A DNA stretch of 64,000 nt from Sulfurospirillum sp. (GTDB taxonomy: Bacteria > Campylobacterota > Campylobacteria > Campylobacterales > Sulfurospirillaceae), in the NCBI GenBank assembly GCA_016744795.1, contig JADGDR010000001.1, forward strand, positions 1-64,000, written 5' to 3'. Shown piece after piece: positions 34,936 through 44,376 of the stretch. The translations under genes and the position numbers were made by a program. Every line of letters starts with the position of its first letter. Position 1 is the stretch's first letter. The notes under the pieces are model-generated. The model was not told where the DNA came from, searched no databases, and saw only the letters and a list, made by a program, of their open reading frames with translations.

Positions 34936-36282
34936 TTATGCATCTGCTAATTCTGGATTGTTTTTTACTATATCACGTGAAATCTTGTATGAACAAAATT
35001 TTGGACCACACATAGAACAAAACTCTGCATCTTTAAATACATCTTGAGGTAGAGTCTCATCATGATATTCTTTTGCACGCTCTGGATCTAAACACAGTTC
35101 AAATTGCTTATTCCAATCAAAATTATATCTTGCGTCACTCATAGCATTATCAGAATCCATCGCACCCTTTCTTCCACGAGCAACATCTGCTGCGTGAGCT
35201 GCTATTTTGTAAGCTATAATGCCTTCTCTTACGTCATCCGCATTTGGAAGCCCTAAATGCTCTTTTTTTGTTACATAACATAACATACTAGCTCCATGCC
35301 ATCCACCAACAGCAGCACCAATAGCACTACTGATATGATCGTATCCAGCAGCAATATCTGTTACAAGTGGTCCAAGTATATAAAAAGGAGCTTCATGACA
35401 ATACTCACGCTCTAATTTCATATTACGTTCTATTTGATTAAGAGGAACATGACCAGGACCTTCAATCATTACTTGAACATCTTTTTCCCAAGCTCTTAGA
35501 GTTAATTCACCTAAAACTTTAAGTTCTCCTAGTTGTGCATCATCACTAGCGTCATATAGACAACCAGGACGAAGAGAGTCACCAAGAGAAAGAGCTACAT
35601 CATACTTACGACATATTTCTAATATTTCATCAAATGCAGTATAAAAAGGATTTTCTTTATGGTAGTGCATCATCCATGCAGCCATAAGTGAACCTCCGCG
35701 GCTCACTATTCCCATTTTTCTTTTTGCTATCAAAGGCATAGTCCGAAGTAAAAATCCGGCATGAATCGTAAAATAACTAACACCCTGTTTTGCTTGACGC
35801 TCAATAACCTCAAGCATTTTTTCAATAGTTAAATCTTCTATTTTATTGTTTATATCATGAAGTATTTGATACATAGGAACAGTTCCAACTGGTATGTTAG
35901 AATTAGCTATAACCTCTTTTCTGATAGCATCCAAATCACCACCAGTAGAAAGGTCCATCACAGTATCAGCTCCATGTTTTTCAGAAACTTTTACTTTTTC
36001 AACTTCTAAAGCAGGATCACTTGCCAATGCAGATGAACCTATATTAGAGTTTACCTTACAAGTTGCAGCAATTCCAATTGCCATTGGTTTTAGTGAAGTA
36101 TGCATAACATTAGCAGGAATTATCATCCTACCTCTTGCTATCTCTTTTCTAACCAACTCAACTGAAAGATTTTCAACTTGGGCAACATATTTCATCTCTT
36201 CAGTAATTATGCCTTGACGAGCATAAAACATCTGAGTTCTTACATTATCATTTTCACGTTTCTTAACCCATTCTTTTCTCAT
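34936..36282 (-). CDS. thiC: Phosphomethylpyrimidine synthase
   Basis: 448 aa ThiC. Visible features are GRMIIPAN at the start of the domain, [19 protein letters not shown] and the C-terminal non-canonical radical SAM motif [10 protein letters not shown] (CX2CX4C). It rearranges aminoimidazole ribotide to the HMP pyrimidine of thiamine. I found no TPP riboswitch: the 5-prime gap to divergent ispDF is only about 60-100 bases with no thi-box. The gene is inserted in an otherwise conserved mrp-ispDF neighbourhood. Confidence 0.95.
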   Translation of the reverse strand: MRKEWVKKRENDNVRTQMFYARQGIITEEMKYVAQVENLSVELVRKEIARGRMIIPANVMHTSLKPMAIGIAATCKVNSNIGSSALASDPALEVEKVKVSEKHGADTVMDLSTGGDLDAIRKEVIANSNIPVGTVPMYQILHDINNKIEDLTIEKMLEVIERQAKQGVSYFTIHAGFLLRTMPLIAKRKMGIVSRGGSLMAAWMMHYHKENPFYTAFDEILEICRKYDVALSLGDSLRPGCLYDASDDAQLGELKVLGELTLRAWEKDVQVMIEGPGHVPLNQIERNMKLEREYCHEAPFYILGPLVTDIAAGYDHISSAIGAAVGGWHGASMLCYVTKKEHLGLPNADDVREGIIAYKIAAHAADVARGRKGAMDSDNAMSDARYNFDWNKQFELCLDPERAKEYHDETLPQDVFKDAEFCSMCGPKFCSYKISRDIVKNNPELADA

Positions 36283-36380
36283 AACGCTTCCTTAATTAAA
36301 ATAAGAATCTAACACAAAAAAGATAAAAAAAAGCTTTCATAGTGTATAATATCGTAACACTTAAGGAAAAAGGACTAAAT

Positions 36381-37517
36381 TTGCCCGATTTATCTCTAGT
36401 TATGTTGGGAGCAGGAACATCATCTCGATTCAAGATGTCTGCTAAAAAACAGTGGCTAAGAACTGGGCACACTCCATTGTGGCTCTATGCAACTCAAAAC
36501 ATCATTCAAAATCACACTTTTAACAAAGTCATAATAGTCTGCTCGAAAGAAGAAATAGAGTATATGAAACTTTTTAATAGTAGTTTTACTTATGTTATAG
36601 GAGGAAATTCAAGGCAAGAGTCTTTAAAAAATGCCCTTTTACATGTAAAAAGTAAAAATGTACTTGTAAGTGATGTGGCAAGAACTTGCGTTCCTCAAAA
36701 TATGCTTCAAAGGATAATGGACAAGACAGATTGTGCAGATATAATTGTGCCATATTTAAATGTTCATGATACTGTAGTATATAATGGTGAAACAATAAAT
36801 AGGGATGAAGTAAAACTTATACAAACACCTCAACTCTCAAACACTAATTCACTGAATAATTCACTCTTAAATGCTAAGAATTTTACAGATGATAGTAGTG
36901 CTATTAAAGCAAATGGTGGAAATGTTGCGTATGTGCTTGGTGACAAAAAGGCAAATAAAGTAACTGAAGTAGAAGATATCAGAATAATCTCAGACTTAAA
37001 AAAGCCTTCAACAGATATGTTTGTCGGTAATGGTTATGATGTTCATCAATTTGAACTAGGAAAACCAATGTTTCTTGCTGGTGTAAAAATTAAAGACAAA
37101 CGAGGTTTTAAAGCACACTCCGATGGAGATGTTGCCTTACATGCTCTTATAGATGCACTCTTGGGAGCAAGTGGGGCAGGAGATATAGGTGAACTTTTTC
37201 CAGATACTGATATGGCTCATAAAGGTGCTGATTCAAAAGAGTTACTAAAAAAAGTTGTATCATTTTTATATAATGTTGGTTTTAAAATGGTAAACTGTGA
37301 TTTGACTATCATGGCTCAATCTCCAAAATTATTTTCATATAAAAAGAAAATGAGAGAAACAATAGCAGATATCTTACATATAGAATCTTTACATGTAAAC
37401 ATAAAAGCGACTACTACAGAAAAACTTGGATTTATAGGAAGAGAAGAAGGAGTTGCAGTAAGTGCAACAGCAACATTAAAATACTGTAATTGGAAAATTA
37501 ATGAAATACTCTATTAA
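36381..37517 (+). CDS. ispDF: Bifunctional IspD/IspF (MEP cytidylyltransferase and MECDP synthase)
   Basis: About 379 aa from a TTG at 36381 that has AAGGAAAAAGGA upstream; the track start (GTG at 36342) adds 13 residues unlike the family. The IspD half shows LSLVMLGAGTSSRF (nucleotide loop) and VSDVARTC; the IspF half begins NGYDVHQF (about residue 229 of this form), with AHSDGDVALHALIDALLGA and the metal-binding Asp/His residues. It carries out two steps of non-mevalonate isoprenoid synthesis. A fused IspDF is typical of Campylobacterota. One palindrome is read as LLHVKS and another as SLHVNI. Confidence 0.92.
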   Translation: MPDLSLVMLGAGTSSRFKMSAKKQWLRTGHTPLWLYATQNIIQNHTFNKVIIVCSKEEIEYMKLFNSSFTYVIGGNSRQESLKNALLHVKSKNVLVSDVARTCVPQNMLQRIMDKTDCADIIVPYLNVHDTVVYNGETINRDEVKLIQTPQLSNTNSLNNSLLNAKNFTDDSSAIKANGGNVAYVLGDKKANKVTEVEDIRIISDLKKPSTDMFVGNGYDVHQFELGKPMFLAGVKIKDKRGFKAHSDGDVALHALIDALLGASGAGDIGELFPDTDMAHKGADSKELLKKVVSFLYNVGFKMVNCDLTIMAQSPKLFSYKKKMRETIADILHIESLHVNIKATTTEKLGFIGREEGVAVSATATLKYCNWKINEILY

Positions 37518-37580
37518 TAGTATAAGCTTTAGTACGAGAAATTTTTTCTTGATTTCGCTTAGTAAAAAGGAGATTGTTAA

Positions 37581-38471
37581 ATGAAAATATTAATTGTTGA
37601 AAATGAAATTTACTTAGCGCAAAGTATTGCATCTAAACTGACAGAGATAGGATACCACTGTGATATGGCTGCTTCTATACAAGAGGCTGTAAAAGATGAC
37701 AGATATGATGCTATTTTACTCTCTACTAACATATCTGGACAAAACTTTTATCCTGTAATTGAAAAGCATAAATCTTCTATTATCATTTTAATGATATCTT
37801 ACATAAGTAATGATACAGTTTCAAACCCAATAAAAGCTGGTGCAAACGACTATATTCAAAAACCTTTTATGATAGAAGAACTTATCAGAAAACTTCAACA
37901 TCTAAAAGATTTTAACGCTCTTAGAAAAGAGAATACAACATATAAAGAGTATGTAAATAACCTTTTTGAGAGTTCAGAACTTAAACCAATAAACATAAAA
38001 ACGAAACTTCCTGTGCTTTTAAAAACAAACTTTCAAAAACATGCTGATGCTGTTGTTTTTCACTATAGTGTGGAAAAAAGTGAACCTTTTACATTTATTT
38101 CTCTTACTAGTGATAATGCTATTGAAAAAATAGCAAAAACCCCTTATAATGACCTTTTATATCTTGTAGACCTGCAAAATATAAAAAAGAGTGAAAAAAC
38201 GAAAGTATTAAACCTTATTGAAGATAGACGTGCAATTATATCTACAACGGACATCAATGAAACTCAAGAGTTTGTTACTGAAGTAGAGATAGCAACTGAT
38301 AATAAAGTTTTTGACAGAGGTGATATACTTAGCATTGATGATTATGTGAAATATATTATATTAAATTTCCAAAATAAGTTTCCAGATACTGAGTTATCAA
38401 AAAAACTAGGAATATCTAGAAAAAGTCTTTGGGAGAAAAGAAAGAAATATGGCATCAAAAAGAAAAAATAA
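37581..38471 (+). CDS. Atypical response regulator, HP1021/CemR-like
   Basis: 296 aa, the length of H. pylori HP1021 (my recollection about 298). An N-terminal receiver-like domain begins MKILIVENE; the phosphorylation Asp is missing, the strand reading AILLSTNISG, whereas the KP of YIQKPF is kept. The C-terminus ends in a Fis-like helix-turn-helix (LSKKLGISRKSLWEKRKKYG). Position right after ispDF and before a Sat-like gene and pgpA matches HP1021/Cj1608 context. HP1021 and CemR are known as redox or energy-responsive global regulators that also act at the replication origin. Phosphorylation-independent control is expected. Confidence 0.85.
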   Translation: MKILIVENEIYLAQSIASKLTEIGYHCDMAASIQEAVKDDRYDAILLSTNISGQNFYPVIEKHKSSIIILMISYISNDTVSNPIKAGANDYIQKPFMIEELIRKLQHLKDFNALRKENTTYKEYVNNLFESSELKPINIKTKLPVLLKTNFQKHADAVVFHYSVEKSEPFTFISLTSDNAIEKIAKTPYNDLLYLVDLQNIKKSEKTKVLNLIEDRRAIISTTDINETQEFVTEVEIATDNKVFDRGDILSIDDYVKYIILNFQNKFPDTELSKKLGISRKSLWEKRKKYGIKKKK

Positions 38472-39639
38472 ACAACTATTTATTGATAAGCAGGCACTTG
38501 CTACACTCTCTTTTGCAAAAGAGGGTTTACTAGCCCCTGTAGATAAATTAATGAATAAAAAAGAGGCTCAAGAAGTTGATAGAAGTGGATATTACAAAGG
38601 TATTCCTTTTCCATTTCCATTTATAATCGCCCCTTTTGGTAAAAAAAATGCAAATGTATTAATAAATGCAACTCAAGGTGAAGAATTAGATTTTGTAGTA
38701 AATGGTGAAATTAAAGGTCATATTAAGGTAAATGAAGTTTTTGAAATAGACAAAAGAAGAAGAATAGAGCAAATATTTGGTACGTATGATCCTTCAAATC
38801 CAGAAACAGCACTATTTCTAAAACGCCTAGGTGATTATGCAGTTAGTGGCGATTATGAACTTGATTTTAATGATATAAAAGAGATAAAAAAGACTATTAA
38901 TGAAGCGAAAAAAAGAGTTAAACCTAAAAATGTAACTTCAGTTATGATGAGTGCTAGACCTTTTCATAGGGCTCATGAAAGACTTATAAGAATAACTCTT
39001 GAAAAGACTGATTTGCTCGTAATCTTTTTGCTAAAACCTTACACGGAAGATTTAATATCTTACGACCTAAGATTTAAAACACTTCAGTATTTTGTAGATA
39101 ATTATCTTCCAAAAAGTAGAGTTGTTATAGTTCCATTTGAAAATACATACATTTTTGCTGGTTATAACAATGCTGTTTTAGATAGTATTTGTGCTCATAA
39201 CTTAGGTTGTGACAAACTGGTACTTGGACAAAATCATAGTGGTATAGGTATGTATTACGACAAAAATGAGATGAAATCACTATTAACCAAATATGAATCA
39301 TTAAAAATTAACGTAGAAATAATTACAGAATTTGTATATTGTAATGCATGCAAAACCTTAGTAAGCAAAAACACTTGTCCGCATGGTCAACATCGCCATC
39401 TAAAGTATGATTCAGAAAGTTTAATGGAACTTCTTAAAGTTGGTATCTTGCCACCTGCTGTTTTAATGAGAAAAGATATATCTGCAATTCTTCTTAGTGA
39501 AATGTTCCCTAATAGATTTGAAAATATCCAAAAAATATATGATAATATCTTCCCAACATCTGGACTTTTAGAATCGCACGATGAAAAAGATTTCTATCTT
39601 GAACTAATGACTCTTCATCAAACAGTTTCATTAACTTAG
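38449..39639 (+). CDS. Sulfate adenylyltransferase-like protein (degenerate motifs)
   Basis: 396 aa with ATP sulfurylase architecture: a PUA-like N-terminal half and a nucleotidyltransferase half. The catalytic motif is altered, SARPFHRAHE in place of QTRNPxHRAHE, and the GRDHAG motif reads GQNHSG. A CXXC...CPH segment typical of bacterial Sat is kept (CNACKTL...TCPHG). It overlaps the HP1021-like regulator by 23 bases and pgpA follows at once. A Sat-like gene sits at this place in C. jejuni too, so it is conserved, but ATP sulfurylase activity is doubtful because of the lost Gln and Asn. Confidence 0.75.
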   Translation: MASKRKNKQLFIDKQALATLSFAKEGLLAPVDKLMNKKEAQEVDRSGYYKGIPFPFPFIIAPFGKKNANVLINATQGEELDFVVNGEIKGHIKVNEVFEIDKRRRIEQIFGTYDPSNPETALFLKRLGDYAVSGDYELDFNDIKEIKKTINEAKKRVKPKNVTSVMMSARPFHRAHERLIRITLEKTDLLVIFLLKPYTEDLISYDLRFKTLQYFVDNYLPKSRVVIVPFENTYIFAGYNNAVLDSICAHNLGCDKLVLGQNHSGIGMYYDKNEMKSLLTKYESLKINVEIITEFVYCNACKTLVSKNTCPHGQHRHLKYDSESLMELLKVGILPPAVLMRKDISAILLSEMFPNRFENIQKIYDNIFPTSGLLESHDEKDFYLELMTLHQTVSLT

Positions 39640-39640
39640 G

Positions 39641-40105
39641 ATGAATATGCGTAAAATATTTTTAACATTTTTTTATAGTGGACTTTTCCCATATGCACCA
39701 GGAACAGCGGGGAGTTTAGCAGCAGCAATAGTAGGGGTTTTACTACTTCAATTTCTACCTGTAAATACTTTACTGTTGCTTACAGTCCTTATAACAATCA
39801 TAGGTATAAAACAGATAAATATTTATGAAAAAGAGACTGGGACACATGATGATAAAAGCATAGTAATAGATGAAGTTGTTGGTCTATGGTTAGCTTTTGT
39901 AATTGCCTCAGATAACTGGACTCAAATTGTTCTTTGTTTTATATTTTTTAGGATATTTGACATATGGAAACCTTCTATAATAGGAAAAATAGACAGAGAT
40001 GTTAAAGGTGGATTAGGTGTCATGGGTGATGATTTACTTGCTGGATTGTTAGCTGGAATATGTAGTTCCGCCACTTGGCAAGTTATTGAGATGTACTTTA
40101 TTTAA
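39641..40105 (+). CDS. pgpA: Phosphatidylglycerophosphatase A
   Basis: 154 aa membrane protein with the PgpA features FYSGLFPYAPGTAGSLAA, DDKSIVIDEVVGLW and RIFDIWKPSIIG followed by GGLGVMGDDLLAGL. It dephosphorylates phosphatidylglycerophosphate to phosphatidylglycerol. Translation may start at the second Met (39647), which has better spacing from the AGG. Last gene of the conserved block. Confidence 0.9.
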   Translation: MNMRKIFLTFFYSGLFPYAPGTAGSLAAAIVGVLLLQFLPVNTLLLLTVLITIIGIKQINIYEKETGTHDDKSIVIDEVVGLWLAFVIASDNWTQIVLCFIFFRIFDIWKPSIIGKIDRDVKGGLGVMGDDLLAGLLAGICSSATWQVIEMYFI

Positions 40106-40173
40106 AAAATAACTTTTTTTATCACAACTTAATATAAGTTTTTTAGTATTATACTATCCTAAAGGAAATAATC

Positions 40174-40731
40174 ATGAAAAAGCTTTTTATTATACTTATG
40201 ATAACTTCTCAGTTTCTATTTGCTAGTGAGTACGTCTTAGATAATACTCACTCAAATGTTGGTTTTTCTATCAAGCACCTTATGATATCAAATGTAAAAG
40301 GTAACTTTAAAAGTTATGATGCAGATTTAGAATTTGATGAAAAAACAAAACAGATAACCAAACTTATTGCTACTATCGATACTAACTCTATAGATACTGG
40401 TATTCAAAAAAGAGATAATCATTTAAAAAGTCCAGATTTTTTTGATGTACAAAAATTCCCAACTATCAAATTTAAACTAACTGCGACTACAAAACACTAT
40501 ATCTCAGGAAATCTTACTATGCATGGAGTTACTAAAAAGATAAAATTAAAAAATACTATTCATGGTGTCATAAAAGATATGCAAGGTAATCTAAGAGTGG
40601 GATTTACACTTGAGGGTGATATCAACAGAAAAGATTTTGGACTTATTTGGAATAAAGTGCTAGAAAGTGGTGGTTTTGTTGTAGGAGATAATGTGAAAAT
40701 AGTCATTGATATTGAGGCTATAGAACTTTAA
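40174..40731 (+). CDS. yceI: YceI family periplasmic lipid-binding protein
   Basis: 185 aa with a Sec signal peptide ending FLFAS. The mature part begins YVLDNTHSNVGFSIKHLM, the YceI signature, followed by the antiparallel beta-barrel pattern and GNLTMHGVTKKI. YceI proteins bind isoprenoid or fatty-acid ligands. Its 3-prime end overlaps the YigZ gene by 14 bases, convergently. Confidence 0.88.
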   Translation: MKKLFIILMITSQFLFASEYVLDNTHSNVGFSIKHLMISNVKGNFKSYDADLEFDEKTKQITKLIATIDTNSIDTGIQKRDNHLKSPDFFDVQKFPTIKFKLTATTKHYISGNLTMHGVTKKIKLKNTIHGVIKDMQGNLRVGFTLEGDINRKDFGLIWNKVLESGGFVVGDNVKIVIDIEAIEL

Positions 40732-41305
40732 ATCCATCTCTTTCAAATCTAGTTGCGAACTCTAAAAATAGATTTCGCTCCTCTTCACTTAAGCTCATAT
40801 GCCAAACTATGCTATGTGATTCATAGGTTCTTGTATCTACATGAAAAGCCCCTTTATTTAAAAAATGTTCAAACCTTGGGACTAAAGAGTATAGAGTTGA
40901 AAAACTAAATGGCTCTTTTTTTATATATGGTATAAGAATTCCCTCAGATATAACTCCCTTTGCTCCTCCTCCATAAGCTCTTACAAGTCCACCAGTTCCT
41001 AGTTTAGTACCACCAAAATAACGTACTATCAATATACCACACTCTATAAGCTCATTCCCTCTCATTACATTAAGAACGGGAGGACCTGATGTACCTTTTG
41101 GTTCACCGTCATCACTACAATTTTCTACTACTTGCTCATACTCATTAAGATATCTTTTTGCCCATACTATATGATTTGCTTTTGGATGTTTATCTTTTAG
41201 ACTTACATGTAAAGAATCAAAATTTTCAATAGGTACTAAAAATGAAAAAAATGTAGACTTTTTAATCTCAAGTTTGTCTAAAAATTCATTTTTCACTGTG
41301 TACAA
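40718..41305 (-). CDS. yigZ: YigZ/IMPACT family protein
   Basis: 195 aa. The N-terminal UPF0029 domain shows KSTFFSFLVPI, then DDGEPKGTSGPPVLNVM and ILIVRYFGGTKLGTGGLVRAYG. The IMPACT family is linked to translation control and metal-independent proteolytic or regulatory roles, but bacterial function is unsettled. One iterated palindrome is read as SLHVSL. Confidence 0.88.
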   Translation of the reverse strand: MYTVKNEFLDKLEIKKSTFFSFLVPIENFDSLHVSLKDKHPKANHIVWAKRYLNEYEQVVENCSDDGEPKGTSGPPVLNVMRGNELIECGILIVRYFGGTKLGTGGLVRAYGGGAKGVISEGILIPYIKKEPFSFSTLYSLVPRFEHFLNKGAFHVDTRTYESHSIVWHMSLSEEERNLFLEFATRFERDGFKVL

Positions 41306-41394
41306 TTTGTTTCCTTAAAGAGAATTTAACTTATAAAGTATTATAATTGTAGCTGTATTAGGTCAAATTTATTTAACTTTTCTTGGGATATATA

Positions 41395-42570
41395 TTGAAA
41401 CTAGCCAATTTTTACGTCTTTGCCATAATTACTATGCTTATATACGCTATTGTACTCTTTTTTTACTATGATGAATCTCAAAAAAGTACTATAAATCAAG
41501 CACAAATAAAAACACTAGATATTGTGATAACCGAAAAATTTTTCAATAAATCCCTGATAGAAGAAAATAATTTAAAAAAAATAAAAATTCATTTTGAAAG
41601 AAAAAAAATTTTTGAAATAATAGGGATTTTAACTTTTTCTATTTTAATTCTTATTTTTATCTTAGTAAGGTTATTTGTAAATAAAAACAATAAGGAATCA
41701 AAAAAGCTACAAACTGTTATCGATACTTTAGACCAACTTATACTCATTAAATCCAATAATAATATACACTCAATCAATAAATCATTTTCAAATTTCTTTA
41801 ACGTCAACTCTATAACTGAATTTAAAGAAAAATACGTATGCCTTAGCAATCATTTTATGATCTGTAAAGGATACCTAAATATCGACTTGTCAAAAATAGA
41901 TGCTACACTAATAGAAGAATTTAAAAATACTGAAAAAATAAAAAGAGTAGTTAAAATAGCAAATAAAAAAGGTAAAATTCGAACACTAAGTATTAAAATA
42001 GATAAACTAGAAAAACGTGAAGGTCTTTATATCATAGTACTTTCAGATATTACAAAACTACAAAAAAGATCAGAAATGTTTGAAATAAAGGCAAACACAG
42101 ACTCTTTAACAAAACTCTACTCAAGAGCTAAATTTAACACTTTATACCAATTAGAATTTGAGAGAAGTACAAGATGCTTAAACCCTCTTACACTTTTATT
42201 TATAGATATTGACAATTTTAAAATCACCAATGACACCTACGGACATGATGTAGGAGATATTGTACTAAAAAAGTTCTCAAAACTTATTTCAAAAAACATA
42301 AGAAAGTATGATATTTTAGCAAGATGGGGTGGAGAAGAGTTTATACTTATGCTTCCTCAAACTAACATAAATAATGGTTATAAATTAGCAGAAAAAATAA
42401 GAAACGTTATAGCCTCAAATAAATTTGAAAAAATACAAACTCTTACATGTAGTATAGGAATTTCAACCTTAGACAAAGGAGATGAGAAAGAAACTCTTAT
42501 TAAACATGCAGATAATGCACTATACAAAGCAAAATCGTCTGGTAGAAACAAAACTATTATAGAGATTTAA
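41395..42570 (+). CDS. Membrane diguanylate cyclase with PAS-like linker (GGDEF)
   Basis: About 391 aa from TTG 41395, preceded by GGGA; the track start is a TTG four codons earlier. Two membrane helices bracket a short periplasmic loop, then a PAS-like segment (about 120-230) and a GGDEF domain with LFIDIDNFKITNDTYGHDVGD and ARWGGEEF. A RKYD sequence five residues before GGEEF is an RXXD inhibitory site, so product feedback is expected, unlike the cyclase at 31253. Confidence 0.88.
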   Translation: MKLANFYVFAIITMLIYAIVLFFYYDESQKSTINQAQIKTLDIVITEKFFNKSLIEENNLKKIKIHFERKKIFEIIGILTFSILILIFILVRLFVNKNNKESKKLQTVIDTLDQLILIKSNNNIHSINKSFSNFFNVNSITEFKEKYVCLSNHFMICKGYLNIDLSKIDATLIEEFKNTEKIKRVVKIANKKGKIRTLSIKIDKLEKREGLYIIVLSDITKLQKRSEMFEIKANTDSLTKLYSRAKFNTLYQLEFERSTRCLNPLTLLFIDIDNFKITNDTYGHDVGDIVLKKFSKLISKNIRKYDILARWGGEEFILMLPQTNINNGYKLAEKIRNVIASNKFEKIQTLTCSIGISTLDKGDEKETLIKHADNALYKAKSSGRNKTIIEI

Positions 42571-42604
42571 TCTCTTTTTTGTTAACCTTAAAAAAAGGTT
42601 TTAT

Positions 42605-42814
42605 ATGGCAAAAAACAATACAACAAAAACAGTTGATACAATCATAGATTTTATAATTATTATAGGTGTTAGTTTAACTATTTTTTATGGCTCAAATATG
42701 TTGGGTGCTCCTACTTGGCTTCAACTACTTTTAGTCGCCTTATGGGGTGGATTTACAGGCTACAAACCCAAAATAATCAGAATTCCTTTTAAGTTTATGT
42801 ATAAAAATGATTAG
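42605..42814 (+). CDS. Small membrane protein of unknown function
   Basis: 69 aa with one clear hydrophobic helix pair (IIDFIIIIGVSLTIFYG and LQLLLVALWGGF). A stem AACCTT/AAGGTT sits right before it and overlaps the ribosome binding site. It overlaps the modE start by 8 bases, so it may be cotranscribed with the molybdate genes, but I see no motif that ties it to molybdenum. Confidence 0.6.
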   Translation: MAKNNTTKTVDTIIDFIIIIGVSLTIFYGSNMLGAPTWLQLLLVALWGGFTGYKPKIIRIPFKFMYKND

Positions 42815-43577
42815 ACTTGATTCAAGCCTATGGCTAGATAAAGATAACAAAGGTTTCTTAGGAAAAGGAAGAATTGAACTTCTCAAAAAGATAGACGAAC
42901 ATGGCTCTCTCTCAGGTGCAGCAAAAGCAATGAAGATGAGCTATAAAGCAGCTTGGGATTCTCTTAATGAGATGAAAGAGCTTTCAGATGAAAAGCTTAT
43001 CGTATCAAAAAGTGGTGGAAAGAGTGGTGGTGGGAGTAAACTTACTGCAAAAGCACTTCAATACATAAAAATTTATGAATTACTTTTTAAAACTCAACAT
43101 GAATTCTTAAAATCCATAGAATCATATACCCAAGATGTTGAAGAACTACAACTATTTTTGCAAAAAAACTCACTAAGAACAAGTGCAAGAAACCAACTTT
43201 TTGGGAGCATAACTAAAATTAAAAAAGGCAAAATCAATTCAATGCTGACTATTTCTTTAAATAATGACTTACATATAGATGCGTCTATTACAAATGAGAG
43301 CATTAAAGAGTTAGGCATAAAAAAAGACAAAGAAGTATATGCTCTAATCAAGGCTTCGTGGCTAAATATAACTACAAAAAAAGAGTATAACTCCATAAAA
43401 GGAACTATCAAAAAGGTACAAAAAGGACAAGATATAATAGAAGTATTTCTACAAATTAATGAAAAACTAACTTTAACAGCAGTCATGGATTTGAAAAAAT
43501 TTGAATCTTTACATGTAGAGAAGAATCAAAGTGCTTATGCAACATTTAGACCAAGTGATACTATCATTGGAATTTAA
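42807..43577 (+). CDS. modE: ModE-type molybdate-responsive regulator
   Basis: 256 aa. The N-terminal winged helix has LLKKIDEHGSLSGAAKAMKMSYKAAWDSLNEM and SGGKSGGGSKLT, the ModE/MolR signature. The C-terminal half holds two TOBE/Mop repeats that bind molybdate. Molybdate-bound ModE represses the uptake genes; a good ModE box lies just before modA. It is the first gene of a modE-modA-mop-modB-modC run. Confidence 0.92.
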   Translation: MIRLDSSLWLDKDNKGFLGKGRIELLKKIDEHGSLSGAAKAMKMSYKAAWDSLNEMKELSDEKLIVSKSGGKSGGGSKLTAKALQYIKIYELLFKTQHEFLKSIESYTQDVEELQLFLQKNSLRTSARNQLFGSITKIKKGKINSMLTISLNNDLHIDASITNESIKELGIKKDKEVYALIKASWLNITTKKEYNSIKGTIKKVQKGQDIIEVFLQINEKLTLTAVMDLKKFESLHVEKNQSAYATFRPSDTIIGI

Positions 43578-43592
43578 GCAAAATTAAGAATA

Positions 43593-43622
43593 TTTCGTTA
43601 TACTTTTAAAAACATAACGAAA
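43593..43622 (+). promoter_or_regulatory. ModE operator upstream of modA
   Basis: TTTCGTTAT-N12-ATAACGAAA is a perfect 9-bp inverted repeat, strongly like the E. coli ModE site (CGTTAT-N12-ATAACG). It ends 10 bases before the modA ATG, overlapping the ribosome binding region, so bound ModE would block both initiation and access. Confidence 0.85.
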
Positions 43623-43632
43623 AGGTTCAAAA

Positions 43633-44376
43633 ATGTTATTCAAATTAATTCTCATAACAATATTAACAACAAGTATATATGCAAACTCTTTAAAAGTAGC
43701 AGTTGCGGCAAACGTTCGTTTTGCATTTGATGAAATTGTAGTAGCTTATGAAAAAGAATCTGGTGTGAAAATTATTCCCATAGTATCTTCTTCAGGAAAA
43801 CTAACTGCACAGATTGAACATGGTGCTCCATTTGATCTATTTTTATCAGCAAATATGAAATATCCAACATATTTGTACTCTAAAAAACTTTGCTCTTCAA
43901 AACCTGAAATTTATGCCTATGGAGGACTAGTTTTATGGTCTCTTAACAAAAAAATTACCTTAAAACTAGAAAATCTCAAAGATAAAAAAGTAAAAAAAAT
44001 TGCAATTCCAAATCCTAAAAATGCTCCTTATGGCATAGAAGCCCTAAGAGTTTTAGAAAATAGAAATTTAAAAGATACTATTTACAAAAAAATAGTTTGG
44101 GGAGAGAGTATTTCACAAACAAACCAATACATTTACTCTCGTTCAGCAGATATCGGCATCACAGCAAAATCAGTCGTTTTATCACCTAAAATGAAAGACG
44201 TAGGAAGATGGATAGAGTTAGATAAAAATGATTATCTTCCCATAAAACAAGGAATAGTTATCTTAAAAAATGGCTTTGAAAAAAACAAAAAACTTAGTCT
44301 AGATTTTTATAAATTTATATTTTCAAAAACTAGCCAAGATATACTAAAAAAATACGGATACATGGTCAATGAATAG
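43633..44376 (+). CDS. modA: Molybdate ABC transporter substrate-binding protein
   Basis: 247 aa with a Sec signal ending IYANS. The ligand-binding sequence SLKVAVAANVRFAFDEIV and VSSSGKLTAQIEHGAPFDLFLSA is the ModA/WtpA type. Motifs for the second lobe (IPNPKNAPYG) are present. It captures molybdate or tungstate in the periplasm for ModBC. Last codons overlap the Mop gene by 8 bases. Confidence 0.92.
   Translation: MLFKLILITILTTSIYANSLKVAVAANVRFAFDEIVVAYEKESGVKIIPIVSSSGKLTAQIEHGAPFDLFLSANMKYPTYLYSKKLCSSKPEIYAYGGLVLWSLNKKITLKLENLKDKKVKKIAIPNPKNAPYGIEALRVLENRNLKDTIYKKIVWGESISQTNQYIYSRSADIGITAKSVVLSPKMKDVGRWIELDKNDYLPIKQGIVILKNGFEKNKKLSLDFYKFIFSKTSQDILKKYGYMVNE

Noticed and set aside
36283-36380. 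TPP riboswitch upstream of thiC
   Set aside because: The gap is too short and lacks the thi-box sequence; only A-rich sequence and start signals for the divergent genes are present.
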